Below are positions 26,254 to 35,175 of a stretch of DNA of 54,917 nt, in pieces. This stretch comes from Chitinophagaceae bacterium. Lineage in GTDB: Bacteria > Bacteroidota > Bacteroidia > Chitinophagales > Chitinophagaceae. The stretch covers positions 1 to 54,917 of the forward strand of contig JAQBNL010000027.1 of NCBI GenBank assembly GCA_028288585.1, written 5' to 3'. Position 1 is the first letter of the stretch. The number at the start of each line of letters is the position of its first letter. Position numbers and translations under genes: made by a program. The notes under the pieces were generated by a model. The model ran no database searches. It was given only the letters and a program-made list of their open reading frames with translations, and was not told the origin of the DNA.

Positions 26254-26667
26254 ATGCAGTGTATGAGTGTAAAAAGCATCTTAACAGCAGTAGCCATAAG
26301 CATGTCAATGTTTGCGAAAGCTCAAAAAGTTGAGAACATTTTTGTTAACCTGTATACTGATAGTTTAAAAAAAGGTACCTATAATTATATAAATGTAGAC
26401 GGGCTGCTATCAAATGGAAAATACGTGCCTCTCGACAGCAATCATATTATTTTCCGGGCCACTGAGGGCAAATTTAATGGCAACAGCTTATGGCTTGATA
26501 AAGATTTTGACAAAGAAAGTGTATTAATTAAAGTGGAGCTGAAAGATAATCCGAAAATGACAAAAGAGTTTAGGATGTACATTAAGAAGAAACCCGATGA
26601 TGAAAAATTACCTACAACAGAAGAGATATTAAAAACCAAATCAAAAAAGAAGAAAAATAAAAAATAA
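26254..26667 (+). CDS. small exported protein of unknown function
   Basis: This 137-residue protein has a signal peptide; either the ATG at 26254 or the one at 26266 (MSVKSILTAVAISMSMFAKAQ) could start it, and the second gives the cleaner signal. The mature part looks beta-rich (VENIFVNLYTDSLKKGTYNY, YVPLDSNHIIFRATEG, VLIKVELKDNP). It ends in a very lysine-rich tail (last 15 residues mostly K). I do not recognise a family. It is divergent from trpE and followed by a strong terminator. Confidence 0.75.
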   Translation: MQCMSVKSILTAVAISMSMFAKAQKVENIFVNLYTDSLKKGTYNYINVDGLLSNGKYVPLDSNHIIFRATEGKFNGNSLWLDKDFDKESVLIKVELKDNPKMTKEFRMYIKKKPDDEKLPTTEEILKTKSKKKKNKK

Positions 26668-26684
26668 TTATATCCCACAAGAAC

Positions 26685-26724
26685 AAGATGCCCGGTTTAT
26701 CATAAAAGATTTGCCGGGCATCTT
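26685..26724 (+). terminator. terminator after the small exported protein gene
   Basis: AAGATGCCCGG and CCGGGCATCTT form a perfect 11-bp stem with an 18-base loop, followed by TATTTA. It begins 18 bp after the stop codon. It may act in both directions, since the transaldolase gene converges on it. Confidence 0.75.
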
Positions 26725-26781
26725 TATTTAAAGTCAGGTGCCAGATACTTCTAAAGTGTGAGACACCAGAACTTTATTTAT

Positions 26782-27435
26782 TTATGCAGATTTTTTTGCG
26801 TCCTCTAAAAATTTAGCTAATCCAATATCAGTTAATGGGTGTTTTAATAACCCTAAAATAGATTCCAAAGGTGATGTAACTACATCAGCGCCTGCTTCTG
26901 CACACCTGATAATGTGATTGGGAGAGCGGATAGATGCAGCTAAAATTTCAGATGTATACCCCTGCACCTGGAAGATGTGGGAAAGCTGCTCAATCAATAA
27001 CATTCCATCCCAGCCACTGTCATCAATTCTGCCTATGAATGGTGAAATATAAGCTGCGCCGGCTTTTGCAGCAAGTATCGCCTGGCCTGCAGAAAACACC
27101 AAAGTGCAATTCGTTCTTATACCATTATCAGTAAACCATTTAATTGCCTTTACCCCGTCTTTTATCATTGGCACTTTTACAACAATATTTTTGTGGATAG
27201 CTGCCAGCTTTTTTCCTTCTTCAACTATTGCATTGAACTCTGTTGCGATCACTTCTGCACTAATATCACCATTTACCATTTCACAAATAGTTTTGTAATG
27301 ATTAAAAACGGCTTCCTGCCCTTTAATTCCTTCTTTTGCCATAAGAGATGGGTTAGTTGTAACGCCATCAAGAATACCCAAATCATTAGCCTCTTTTATT
27401 TGATCAAGATTGGCTGTGTCTATAAAAAATTTCAT
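26782..27435 (-). CDS. tal: transaldolase, TalC-like (fructose-6-phosphate aldolase family)
   Basis: This 217-residue short transaldolase transfers dihydroxyacetone units in the non-oxidative pentose phosphate pathway. MKFFIDTANLDQI, GVTTNPSL, the Schiff-base Lys87 (VVKVPM), TNCTLVFSAGQAILAAKAGA and SPFIGRIDD are typical of the FSA/TalC subfamily. At the two positions I recall as separating the activities it has Glu61 (SAEVIA) and Phe133 (SPFIG). These are the transaldolase-type residues, not the Gln and Tyr of E. coli FSA, so transaldolase is preferred over aldolase. Confidence 0.93.
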   Translation of the reverse strand: MKFFIDTANLDQIKEANDLGILDGVTTNPSLMAKEGIKGQEAVFNHYKTICEMVNGDISAEVIATEFNAIVEEGKKLAAIHKNIVVKVPMIKDGVKAIKWFTDNGIRTNCTLVFSAGQAILAAKAGAAYISPFIGRIDDSGWDGMLLIEQLSHIFQVQGYTSEILAASIRSPNHIIRCAEAGADVVTSPLESILGLLKHPLTDIGLAKFLEDAKKSA

Positions 27436-27521
27436 AACTATTTATAATTTATTGATTGGGTAAAAGTAAAACAAATAAAGTGAAATGATTTTTAACAACC
27501 GGGGCTTATGGGCACAAAAAT

Positions 27522-27615
27522 GGCAAGTTACTTATATCGCACCGCTCAACCATTTACCCTTGCTACCTTCCGGTCCTGGGGGAGTTCAACAGGAGCTGGC
27601 CGTATAAGACTTGCC
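27522..27615 (-). ncRNA. ffs: signal recognition particle RNA (4.5S, small bacterial type)
   Basis: The minus strand folds end to end: GGCAAG at the 5' end pairs with CTTGCC at the 3' end and the stem continues with TATA-rich pairs. The apical part contains CCAGGACCGGAAGGTAGCA, the conserved domain IV with GGAA tetraloop and the AGCA internal loop that binds Ffh. At about 94 nt it is the Alu-less small form. A perfect -7 promoter box stands 5 bp upstream. Confidence 0.93.
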
Positions 27616-27619
27616 GCTG

Positions 27620-27627
27620 CAAATATA
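27620..27627 (-). promoter_or_regulatory. -7 box of the SRP RNA promoter
   Basis: TATATTTG on the minus strand exactly fits the Bacteroidota consensus TAnnTTTG and ends 4 bases before the first base of the folded RNA (27615), the right distance for the transcription start. The -33 region is replaced by a heptamer run and has no clear TTTG. Confidence 0.65.
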
Positions 27628-27637
27628 GTTAAGAATA

Positions 27638-27658
27638 GTCAGTTATGAGCTGTGAGTT
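27638..27658. repeat. heptamer run upstream of the SRP RNA gene
   Basis: GTCAGTT, ATGAGCT and GTGAGTT follow one another, related in sequence to the units at 48168-48195 (read as the complement). Confidence 0.55.
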
Positions 27659-27666
27659 AAGGCCAT

Positions 27667-28962
27667 TTAATAACCAAATCCAGGTTTATCAGTTCGTGAA
27701 TCTATCGTAGTGGCGCCAATGAGCTCATCAGACCTGCCGGTGAAAGATTTGTAATATACAAGGATGGTATATGTATTCTCAGCTTCAAAATAATTTCCAT
27801 CAATTTCCTGCCGGTTGGCAAAATTGTTTTTATCAGCAACTAAATAAGTATAACTATAGTACCCTTGTTTTAAAAAGAGAGCCGTTTCGTATATGCCTTT
27901 TGCGGAATTGAATTGCATTTTAGTACTATCGGTAAAAGCATAGTTGGTTAATTGCCCAAACAGGTAAATATCTTTATCGGGGTAAGCCGCATTGCCGGGA
28001 GGCAAAAAAGAAAAATGTACTGTAGCATAATCGCTTTGCCAGAAAGGATTAATACTTTGTGTTGTCTCTACTGTATACATCCCATTTATATCACTATAAT
28101 AAACATATCTTTCAGATGCTCTTTCAATATCTGTTCTTACAAATATTTCGGTCGAATATTTTTTATATTCTGCGCTTTTTACCCTGTCTGTCTGCAAATG
28201 AAAATCACGTAGATCAAGCCATCGCCATTCCTTACCGGCAGGGAAAATCAAATTATTCTCCGAACTATATTCAAGAGAATTGCCGCGTACAAAAGTGGGT
28301 GCAATATTAGTGGCAGCATTATCCCAGCGATAGTTTTGCAGCACCACAACTTTTATTTGCTGTGCAGCGCTGAAAGTATTTAAGCCATTAATATTTACGT
28401 TAAACTCAAGCCTTTGATGTGTACGAAAATATTGCGGGGAAAATGGTTGTGTAATCCTGGCCGCAATAGTTGATTTATTATCTACTACCAAAAGCCTTTT
28501 TGTAAAGACAAGCTTTGAAGTATCCCCATCCAGAAAAACTTTCAATAAATAATTTCCTGATTTTATTGGGTAAGAATTTTTATCGGGAATTATTGCCTGG
28601 TAATGTGTGTATTTGGTAAAAGAAATTGAAGAGAACCTGTAATTATTTATGCGCATCTGTGTAAAGCCTTTAAGATAATCAAACTGGCTAAGGTTTACAG
28701 GTGCCCAATCCTTATCACAAAGTTGAAAAGTATAATAATAATATTTTACGCCGCCCTGCAAATCATCAAAATGTAATTCAACCTGGTCGTTAGTATTAAG
28801 ATTGAGAATGGGCAGCGATAATTGATTTCCATAATTATACAGGCGAACAGTTTTGATATTGCTTTTATAAATACTGTCTGCAACCTGCGCTGCTGCACAA
28901 TAATTACAGAACAAAAAAATATTTATCAAAAGATATTTGACAATGCGCTTACCGGGGTACAT
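27667..28962 (-). CDS. type IX secretion system plug protein (DUF5103)
   Basis: This 431-residue protein has a signal peptide (about 1-26) and an all-beta mature region. The order VRLYNYGNQLSLPILNLNTNDQVELHFDDL, then YYYYTFQLCDKDWAPVNLSQFDYLKGF, then the ITQPFSPQYFRTHQRLEF block matches DUF5103 proteins. A homologue is the plug of the SprA translocon in the type IX secretion system. The C-terminal part (DKDIYLFGQLTNY...YSYTYLV) resembles a carbohydrate-binding-like Ig fold. It would act in the periplasm at the outer membrane. It is divergent from the next gene by 49 bp. Confidence 0.9.
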   Translation of the reverse strand: MYPGKRIVKYLLINIFLFCNYCAAAQVADSIYKSNIKTVRLYNYGNQLSLPILNLNTNDQVELHFDDLQGGVKYYYYTFQLCDKDWAPVNLSQFDYLKGFTQMRINNYRFSSISFTKYTHYQAIIPDKNSYPIKSGNYLLKVFLDGDTSKLVFTKRLLVVDNKSTIAARITQPFSPQYFRTHQRLEFNVNINGLNTFSAAQQIKVVVLQNYRWDNAATNIAPTFVRGNSLEYSSENNLIFPAGKEWRWLDLRDFHLQTDRVKSAEYKKYSTEIFVRTDIERASERYVYYSDINGMYTVETTQSINPFWQSDYATVHFSFLPPGNAAYPDKDIYLFGQLTNYAFTDSTKMQFNSAKGIYETALFLKQGYYSYTYLVADKNNFANRQEIDGNYFEAENTYTILVYYKSFTGRSDELIGATTIDSRTDKPGFGY

Positions 28963-29011
28963 CTAAATGATTTAAAAAAATTAGTTTTACAAGATACCAA
29001 ATGTATGCCGT

Positions 29012-30247
29012 TTGAATGTTTCATCTTTTATAGCAAAGCGAATAGCTTTTAACAGGCAAAAAACATTTTCACGCTTTATTATCGGGCTTGCCATTACTGC
29101 AACCATGATAAGTGTAGCAGTGATGATAGTTGCATTAAGCTTTGTTAATGGTTTCCAAAATGTTATCAGTAATAAAGTTTTTAGTTTTTGGGGGCATATT
29201 CGTGTTCAGCAAAATGTGGTAACACAATCAAACATTGCAGAAGAGTACCCCATTGAAAAAAATGATACCATTGAAAATTTTATCCGTCATCTTCAACAGG
29301 TAAAAAGCGTGGAGCGGTATGCCACAAAATCTTCTATAATAAAATATAAAGAAGAAATAGAAAGTGTTTTACTAAAAGGAGTTGATAACAGTTTTGACTT
29401 TAGCAGGATAAATAATTTTTTGGTAAAGGGCAAATGGCTTTCGTTTAAAGACAGCGGCTACAGTAAGGAAATAAATATTTCAGCTTATACAGCTAACCAG
29501 TTACAGGTAAATGTGAATGACAGCGTAGATATTTTTTTTATACAAAGTGATGGAAGCAAACGGGCAAGAAGGTTAATGATTGCCGGAATTTTTAAAACAG
29601 GTATTGATGAATACGATCACAACTTTTGCTTGGGTGATCTTAAATTGATACAACGCTTAAACGACTGGAAGCCTGATGAGATTGGAGGATATGAGATCTT
29701 TTTAAAAGATTATAAACAAACAGATTCAGTAAATAATTTATTGTACCAATCAGAAGCTTTACCCGATAGATGGTATAGCAAAACCATTAAAGAAATTTAT
29801 CCAAATATTTTTGACTGGCTCGATTTACAGGGAAGAATTAAAAGTATTCTTTTATCTATAATGATGATTGTAGCTGTCGTTAATTTAATAACCTGTTTAA
29901 TAATTCTTGTTTTGGAACGAACAAGAATGACGGGGATATTAAAAGCCATTGGTTCAACTGACTGGAACATTCAAAAAATATTTTTATACAATACAACTTT
30001 CATCGCCCTAACAGGAATTATTGCAGGCACTTTGCTGGGCCTGGGTATTTGTTATTTACAGGAGAAGACAGGTTTTATAAAACTGAATGAAGAAGCTTAT
30101 TACATGAGTGTAGCCCATGCTGATATAGTGTGGTGGCAGGTAGTGGCCGTAGATGCATGCACACTAATTGTTAGTTTTATACTACTTATAATTCCCACAA
30201 TACTGGTAAAAAATATTAATCCTGTAAAGGCTATACAATTTAGATAG
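29012..30247 (+). CDS. FtsX/LolC-type ABC transporter permease
   Basis: This 411-residue inner-membrane protein has the MacB/LolC layout: one N-terminal helix (about 22-46), a large periplasmic domain (50-260), then three helices (about 270-295, 325-347, 375-400). The N-terminus [18 protein letters not shown] and C-terminal [13 protein letters not shown] are typical of LolE/LolC-like lipoprotein-release permeases. The ATPase partner is not next to it. The only possible start in front of the conserved N-terminus is TTG at 29012; a stop (TAG) lies in frame 10 codons upstream and no ATG intervenes. Confidence 0.88.
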   Translation: MNVSSFIAKRIAFNRQKTFSRFIIGLAITATMISVAVMIVALSFVNGFQNVISNKVFSFWGHIRVQQNVVTQSNIAEEYPIEKNDTIENFIRHLQQVKSVERYATKSSIIKYKEEIESVLLKGVDNSFDFSRINNFLVKGKWLSFKDSGYSKEINISAYTANQLQVNVNDSVDIFFIQSDGSKRARRLMIAGIFKTGIDEYDHNFCLGDLKLIQRLNDWKPDEIGGYEIFLKDYKQTDSVNNLLYQSEALPDRWYSKTIKEIYPNIFDWLDLQGRIKSILLSIMMIVAVVNLITCLIILVLERTRMTGILKAIGSTDWNIQKIFLYNTTFIALTGIIAGTLLGLGICYLQEKTGFIKLNEEAYYMSVAHADIVWWQVVAVDACTLIVSFILLIIPTILVKNINPVKAIQFR

Positions 30248-30289
30248 AGAAAAACTCGAAACTGATACACTACCCGGAAAAAGCAGGTA

Positions 30290-30320
30290 TTGTTTATATT
30301 CATTGCAGTATATAACTTTA
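30290..30320 (+). promoter_or_regulatory. promoter of the Asp/Asn hydroxylase gene
   Basis: TTG (30290-30292) and TAACTTTA (30313-30320) are 20 bases apart, near the Bacteroidota -33/-7 arrangement. The start codon follows 32 bases later. Motif evidence only. Confidence 0.4.
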
Positions 30321-30352
30321 CATATTAGATAAATAAACCCTAAACTTTATTT

Positions 30353-31105
30353 ATGCTTAAAACTGCTAAAGAAAAGATCCATCACTTTATTACTTTCAAA
30401 GTTTTAAACCATACACTAATCGGGATTGGGAATTTAATGACACCATTCTCAAAAGTCAGCAATAAGCCGGTACTATCAAATGAAGAGTTTACATGGAGTA
30501 AACTTTTAGAAGATAATTGGGAAGCCATTCGTAGCGAAGCCGCAGCATTATTGGAACATGATGATCACTTACCTAATATTGAAGATATTCAGCCGCAGGA
30601 AGAAGCGCTGAATAAAGACAATAAATGGAAAACATTTTTTTTATATGGATTCGGTATAAAATCTCAAAAGAATTGTGAGAAATGTCCTGTAACAACAAAG
30701 GTGCTGGAACAAATTCCCGGCATGCTTACTGGTTTTTATTCCATACTCTATCCCGGCAAGCATATCCCTGCCCATAAAGGGATTTTTAAAGGAATTGTGA
30801 GAACACATTTGGGATTAATTATCCCGGAAAATAATGGCGAATGCAAAATGAGGGTTGGAAAGGAGATGATAAAATGGGAGAATGGTAAAGCAGTTTTCTT
30901 TGATGATACCTATCAGCATGAGGTTTGGAATAACACTGATAAGATAAGAGTAGTTTTGCTGATAGACACTGTTCGTCCTTATAAAAAAATAGGAGCAAAA
31001 ATTAATAACTCAATTATTAAAGGCATCACTGAATCAATGTATGTAAAACAAGCCTTTAAAAAGAATGAAGACTGGGAAAAAGCTTATTACAGTGTTTTTC
31101 CTTAG
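30353..31105 (+). CDS. aspartyl/asparaginyl beta-hydroxylase family protein
   Basis: This 250-residue protein is a 2-oxoglutarate/Fe(II) dioxygenase of the AspH/LpxO family. The iron and co-substrate site is visible as His141 (IPAHKGIFKG), Arg150-His152 (VRTHLGLIIP) and His189 (DDTYQHEVWN). Close relatives hydroxylate either protein side chains or the acyl chains of lipid A (LpxO). A hydrophobic stretch near residues 20-30 could anchor it weakly. The substrate cannot be assigned. It overlaps the convergent methyltransferase gene by 4 bp. Confidence 0.85.
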   Translation: MLKTAKEKIHHFITFKVLNHTLIGIGNLMTPFSKVSNKPVLSNEEFTWSKLLEDNWEAIRSEAAALLEHDDHLPNIEDIQPQEEALNKDNKWKTFFLYGFGIKSQKNCEKCPVTTKVLEQIPGMLTGFYSILYPGKHIPAHKGIFKGIVRTHLGLIIPENNGECKMRVGKEMIKWENGKAVFFDDTYQHEVWNNTDKIRVVLLIDTVRPYKKIGAKINNSIIKGITESMYVKQAFKKNEDWEKAYYSVFP

Positions 31106-31842
31106 GCGATATGCGATAAAATAATTCCACATGCTACTGCAGCATTCAAAGATTCTGCTTCACCCTGTTTTGGAATGGTGATTTGTTCAGCAGCAAGATT
31201 TAATAAATTTTCCTTTACACCTTTTGATTCGTTACCAATTAAAATTATTCCTTCTTTTATTTTATTAAACGATGAAAGAGAAGTACCTCCTAATGTAGCC
31301 GCATAAATATTTATGTTTTTATTCGCCGTAATAAATTCCTCCAGCCCCATATATATAATATTCACTCTTGCCAAACTGCCCATAGAAGCCTGTACCACCT
31401 TGGGATTATAACAGTCCACACATTCATTGCTGCAAATAATATTTTTTATTCCAAACCAGTCTGCTGTGCGGATGATAGTTCCCATATTCCCGGGGTCCTG
31501 GATATCATCCAGCATCAATGAAATATTATTATTAAGACTGGGAGATTTATCTTCTTTTTTATAAAAAACAGCCAGTACTTTATTGGGTGTTTGCAACAGG
31601 GATATTTTTTCTAATTCTATCTCACTTATTGCAATTTTATCTTCTGCCGGAATATTGTTAAGCAAAATTTTATTTTCATCCATCCAGATTTGCAAGCCGC
31701 AAATAATTTTACATTGAAATGTATTGGAATGCAAAAGCTCCGGCACCACCTTTGGCCCTTCGGCAATAAACAGCCCCTCTTCATCCCTTAATTTTTTATG
31801 GGCTAAACTTTGAATATATTTGATGATTGTTTTGCTCAGCAT
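31102..31842 (-). CDS. TrmH-family (SpoU) RNA 2'-O-methyltransferase
   Basis: This 246-residue SPOUT enzyme has an N-terminal RNA-binding domain (KTIIKYIQSLAHKKLRDEEGLFIAEG). The SAM-binding trefoil knot carries motif 1 DDIQDPGNMGTIIRTADWFG (Asn and Arg), motif 2 ILIGNESKGV and motif 3 ESLNAAVACGIIL. It methylates a ribose in tRNA or rRNA; which one cannot be told. Its start is only 11 bp from the start of the divergent TamL-like gene, so the promoters must overlap the coding regions. Confidence 0.9.
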   Translation of the reverse strand: MLSKTIIKYIQSLAHKKLRDEEGLFIAEGPKVVPELLHSNTFQCKIICGLQIWMDENKILLNNIPAEDKIAISEIELEKISLLQTPNKVLAVFYKKEDKSPSLNNNISLMLDDIQDPGNMGTIIRTADWFGIKNIICSNECVDCYNPKVVQASMGSLARVNIIYMGLEEFITANKNINIYAATLGGTSLSSFNKIKEGIILIGNESKGVKENLLNLAAEQITIPKQGEAESLNAAVACGIILSHIA

Positions 31843-31853
31843 GCACTCAATTT

Positions 31854-34289
31854 ATGGTTTTCAAAACTCCTGATAAAATAATAAATCCGTTATCATTTTT
31901 TTTTATCGCTGTAACAGCGTTCATCTTTTCCGGCTGTATTATTGTGCGTAAATATCAAAAAAATAAACCTTTTGTTTATGAAAACAATATCAACCTTACT
32001 ATAAATGATATTACCCCTGATGAAAAAGTAATTATTAAATCAAGATTAAACACACAGCTTGATGACAGCTCTAAAATAAGGGTAAAAGATGTTGTATTCT
32101 TCCTGCACTATATTGACAGGCCACCGGCTTATGATACAATTTCTGCAAGAGCATCTGCAGACAATATGCAGATATCTATGGTGTACCTTGGTTATTACAA
32201 CGCTAAAGCAGATTATAAATATTCAATTAACAGCACAAAAAAGAATCAGAAAAGAGTAACCACAACCTACGATGTAGATGCAGGAAAACGTACGCTGATA
32301 GACACTTTTGCTTACCTGTTTGACAAACCAGAGCTACAGCAGCTTGCATTACAAACAAAAAATGAATCTCCCTTACAAAAAAATGCACCGGTTACCAAGG
32401 CCGCAATATCACAGGAATCTGCAAGGTTGGTAGATCTTTACAGGAACAATGGTTACTACAAATTTACCACTGAGGAATTAAGGGTAACAGGAGATACCAG
32501 CATCGAAGCATTAACTACAGTTTCTGAAGATCCATTTGAAACCCTGCGTTTATTAACAGAAGCAAATGAAAAAAGAAATAAGCCCACTATACGGCTTGGT
32601 ATGCTTTTAAACAGGTCATCGGACAGTACAAGGCTTAATAAATTTTACATAAGGAATATTTACATTTTACCCGATTATTTTCCGGGAGATATTTATTCAG
32701 ATACCACTTTAACTGAAAATATTTCCAACGGTTATATTATCAGGTATCATAAAAAAATATTTAAAAATAACCTGGTGGTTAAAAATATGTATGTAAAAAA
32801 AGGAAGTATCTACCGCCAGGAAGATTATTATAAAACCATAAACAACCTGTATAAGCTGGGTGTGTGGGAAAGCCCTGCTATAGATATTATTGAAAAAGAC
32901 AGCAACCAGCTTGATCTCGTAGTTAAATTAACTCCTGTAAAAAAATATGGATTTGAAGGAGATATTGAATTGAGTTACTCTGCCAACAGTAATACATCCA
33001 ACACAATTTCTGCGTCAAACTCAGGCAACCTGCTGGGCATTTCAGGAAACCTTTCTTTGCTAAACCGTAATGTAGGTAAGGAAGCAATACGTATGACCAA
33101 TGCCATACGGGCAGGCATAGAGCTCAATACCAGCCAACGAACCAGTGGCGGGTCTTTTATAAACTCCAATGAAATAAGCTATAGCAACACTATATTATTT
33201 CCAAAATTCATCACGCCATTCAGGGCTATTAATAAAAAAAGATTACTGGTACAGCAATCTTTTATAAATACAAATATTTCTCTTATTAAGCGTATCGATT
33301 TTTTTAATCAACAGGTATTTAATATTTCTCATGGCTATAACTGGACCACCAAAGCCAATCACAGCTGGACTTATACACCACTCAACTTTGATTTCAGAAG
33401 AATTTATAATACCACCATCCGCTTTGATACTACGCTTTTAAAATATCCTTTTTTAAGATATTCATTTAATACGGCGTTGGTAATGGGGCAAAACCTCAGG
33501 TATGTTTCAAATTATATTAATCCCAAATACCCTCAACGGTCAACCAATTTTAAATTCAATCTTGAAGAGTCAGGATTGCTTTGGGGAAGATTAAGAGATG
33601 CAATAAGTAAGAATGGACGCAAAAATTTCTTAACCAATTACCTGAAACAATTCATAAAAACTGATGTTGAATACACTTATACAGTTAGCCATCCCAAGTC
33701 TGCTATAGCGTTTAAATTATTCGCAGGCGTGGGAATTCCATTATCAAAATTAGATACTACGCTGCCCTTTTTTAAACAATATTTTGGAGGCGGACCTAAC
33801 AGTATGAGAGGCTGGCCGATTAGAGGAATAGGAATTGGCGCACAACCATTGGCGCCTTTCGGAAACAGTACATTTAATGACAGAACCGGCGATATACAAC
33901 TGGAAGCAAATGCAGAATACAGGTATAATATTGCCCCGCTTTTTTCGAATGCAGTTTTTTTAAAAGGTGCTTTTTTTATTGATGCAGGTAATATCTGGAA
34001 TTTTAAAAATACAAAGGCAGATGGAAGCCTGGACAGTACACAATTTAAATTTAAGAATATTTACAAACAGCTGGGCATCTCTGCAGGTACGGGGTTCCGC
34101 CTTGATTTTAGTTATTTCCTGATACGGTTTGATATGGGCTTTAGATTTAAGCGACCGGACATTACTGCAAATAATGGCTGGCAGTTCCCGGATATTAATT
34201 TGAAAAATTTATTTGGTAATAATGATGCAAACAGGCGGTGGCGTTATGAGAATTTTAATTTTACTATAGGTATTGATTATCCATTTTAA
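31854..34289 (+). CDS. TamL-like lipidated BamA/TamA-family outer membrane protein
   Basis: This 811-residue protein starts at the ATG at 31854, which gives a lipoprotein signal (VTAFIFSGC, Cys28); a TTG 9 codons upstream is less likely. POTRA-like repeats occupy about 45-400, and a 16-strand beta-barrel (D15/Bac_surface_Ag) fills the rest. FGGGPNSMRGWPIRGIG is the VRGF-like motif of strand-16/L6 loop in Omp85 proteins, and the protein ends with NFTIGIDYPF, a C-terminal aromatic beta-signal. Lipidated TamA homologues of this kind are called TamL in Bacteroidota and likely help insert or export envelope proteins. Confidence 0.88.
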   Translation: MVFKTPDKIINPLSFFFIAVTAFIFSGCIIVRKYQKNKPFVYENNINLTINDITPDEKVIIKSRLNTQLDDSSKIRVKDVVFFLHYIDRPPAYDTISARASADNMQISMVYLGYYNAKADYKYSINSTKKNQKRVTTTYDVDAGKRTLIDTFAYLFDKPELQQLALQTKNESPLQKNAPVTKAAISQESARLVDLYRNNGYYKFTTEELRVTGDTSIEALTTVSEDPFETLRLLTEANEKRNKPTIRLGMLLNRSSDSTRLNKFYIRNIYILPDYFPGDIYSDTTLTENISNGYIIRYHKKIFKNNLVVKNMYVKKGSIYRQEDYYKTINNLYKLGVWESPAIDIIEKDSNQLDLVVKLTPVKKYGFEGDIELSYSANSNTSNTISASNSGNLLGISGNLSLLNRNVGKEAIRMTNAIRAGIELNTSQRTSGGSFINSNEISYSNTILFPKFITPFRAINKKRLLVQQSFINTNISLIKRIDFFNQQVFNISHGYNWTTKANHSWTYTPLNFDFRRIYNTTIRFDTTLLKYPFLRYSFNTALVMGQNLRYVSNYINPKYPQRSTNFKFNLEESGLLWGRLRDAISKNGRKNFLTNYLKQFIKTDVEYTYTVSHPKSAIAFKLFAGVGIPLSKLDTTLPFFKQYFGGGPNSMRGWPIRGIGIGAQPLAPFGNSTFNDRTGDIQLEANAEYRYNIAPLFSNAVFLKGAFFIDAGNIWNFKNTKADGSLDSTQFKFKNIYKQLGISAGTGFRLDFSYFLIRFDMGFRFKRPDITANNGWQFPDINLKNLFGNNDANRRWRYENFNFTIGIDYPF

Positions 34290-34382
34290 ACCATGATTTG
34301 GGAAGATTAGAGGAAAAAATAAAGAACAGGATCAGTCAATACTAAACACTTTAAATCTTTTTAATCCCTTAATCCTCACAAA

Positions 34383-35060
34383 TTATGGTTCAGAAATTTT
34401 CTCTACAAATTCATCTATCGTCATCGCATCTTCCAATTTAAACTCTCCAATCCGTGTTCTGCATAAACTGCTTAAATATGCGCCACAGCCAAGAGTTTCA
34501 CCAAAATCATTTGCCAGGCTGCGGATATAGGTGCCTGTTGTGCATACAACTCTAAAAAAAACAACAGGCAATTCTGCTTTTGTTATTTCAAATTCTTTAA
34601 TGGTTATTTTTCGGGGTTCTAATTTTACGTCATGGCCTTTTCGTGCTGCTAAATAAACCGGCTTGCCCTGTTGTTTAATGGCGGAATGTATGGGCGGAAC
34701 CTGGTCTATTTCACCCATAAATTTTGCAGCCGTTTCCATCAATAATTCTTTGGTAACAAAATCATAGTTTTTAAAGTCTGCCGGTTCACTTTCCAAATCG
34801 AATGTAGGTGTTACAGCGCCCAGGGTAAAAGAACCTGTATATTCTTTTTCCTGGGCCTGGTATTCATTTATCTTTTTAGTGAACTTTCCTGTGCAAATTA
34901 TCAAAAGCCCTGTAGCCAAAGGATCCAGCGTACCGGCATGTCCTACTTTTTTAATCCTTACCAGGTTCCTGATCTTTCTCACTGCATCAAATGATGTCCA
35001 GTGCAGGGGCTTATTTATGAGAATAACTTTACCTTCTTCAAATGTGTTTGTTGTTTTCAA
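34383..35060 (-). CDS. truB: tRNA pseudouridine-55 synthase TruB
   Basis: TruB makes pseudouridine 55 in the T-loop of tRNAs. The 225 residues show KVILINKPLHWTSFDAVRKIR, the catalytic KVGHAGTLDPLATGLL (Asp in TLDP), YTGSFTLGAVTPTFD and CTTGTYIRSLANDFGE. No PUA domain follows, so it is the short form. The start is TTG at 35060 (KTTNTFEEGKV): there is no in-frame ATG between the TAG at 35087-35085 and the conserved N-terminus. Confidence 0.95.
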   Translation of the reverse strand: MKTTNTFEEGKVILINKPLHWTSFDAVRKIRNLVRIKKVGHAGTLDPLATGLLIICTGKFTKKINEYQAQEKEYTGSFTLGAVTPTFDLESEPADFKNYDFVTKELLMETAAKFMGEIDQVPPIHSAIKQQGKPVYLAARKGHDVKLEPRKITIKEFEITKAELPVVFFRVVCTTGTYIRSLANDFGETLGCGAYLSSLCRTRIGEFKLEDAMTIDEFVEKISEP

Positions 35061-35089
35061 ATTCTTTTCTTTGTTTAAGATGTTCTAAA

Positions 35090-35175
35090 AGTTCAAAAAA
35101 TTCCAAAGGTTTAAAATGTTCCAAAGGTTTAAAGAACTTCTTGAACTTCTGAAACGTTTTGAACCTTTGAAACCT
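35090..35175. repeat. degenerate 9-10 bp word array upstream of truB
   Basis: The gap between the DUF58 and truB genes consists of variants of GTTCAAAAG / TTCCAAAGG / CTTCTTGAA / CCTTTGAAA with a period of 9-10 bp, including two 15-bp copies of TTCCAAAGGTTTAAA at 35101 and 35119. No gene is present. Confidence 0.7.

Noticed and set aside
31827-31853. TTG start for the TamL-like gene
   Set aside because: It would add residues before the lipoprotein signal and overlap the start of trmH; the ATG at 31854 gives a proper signal peptide.
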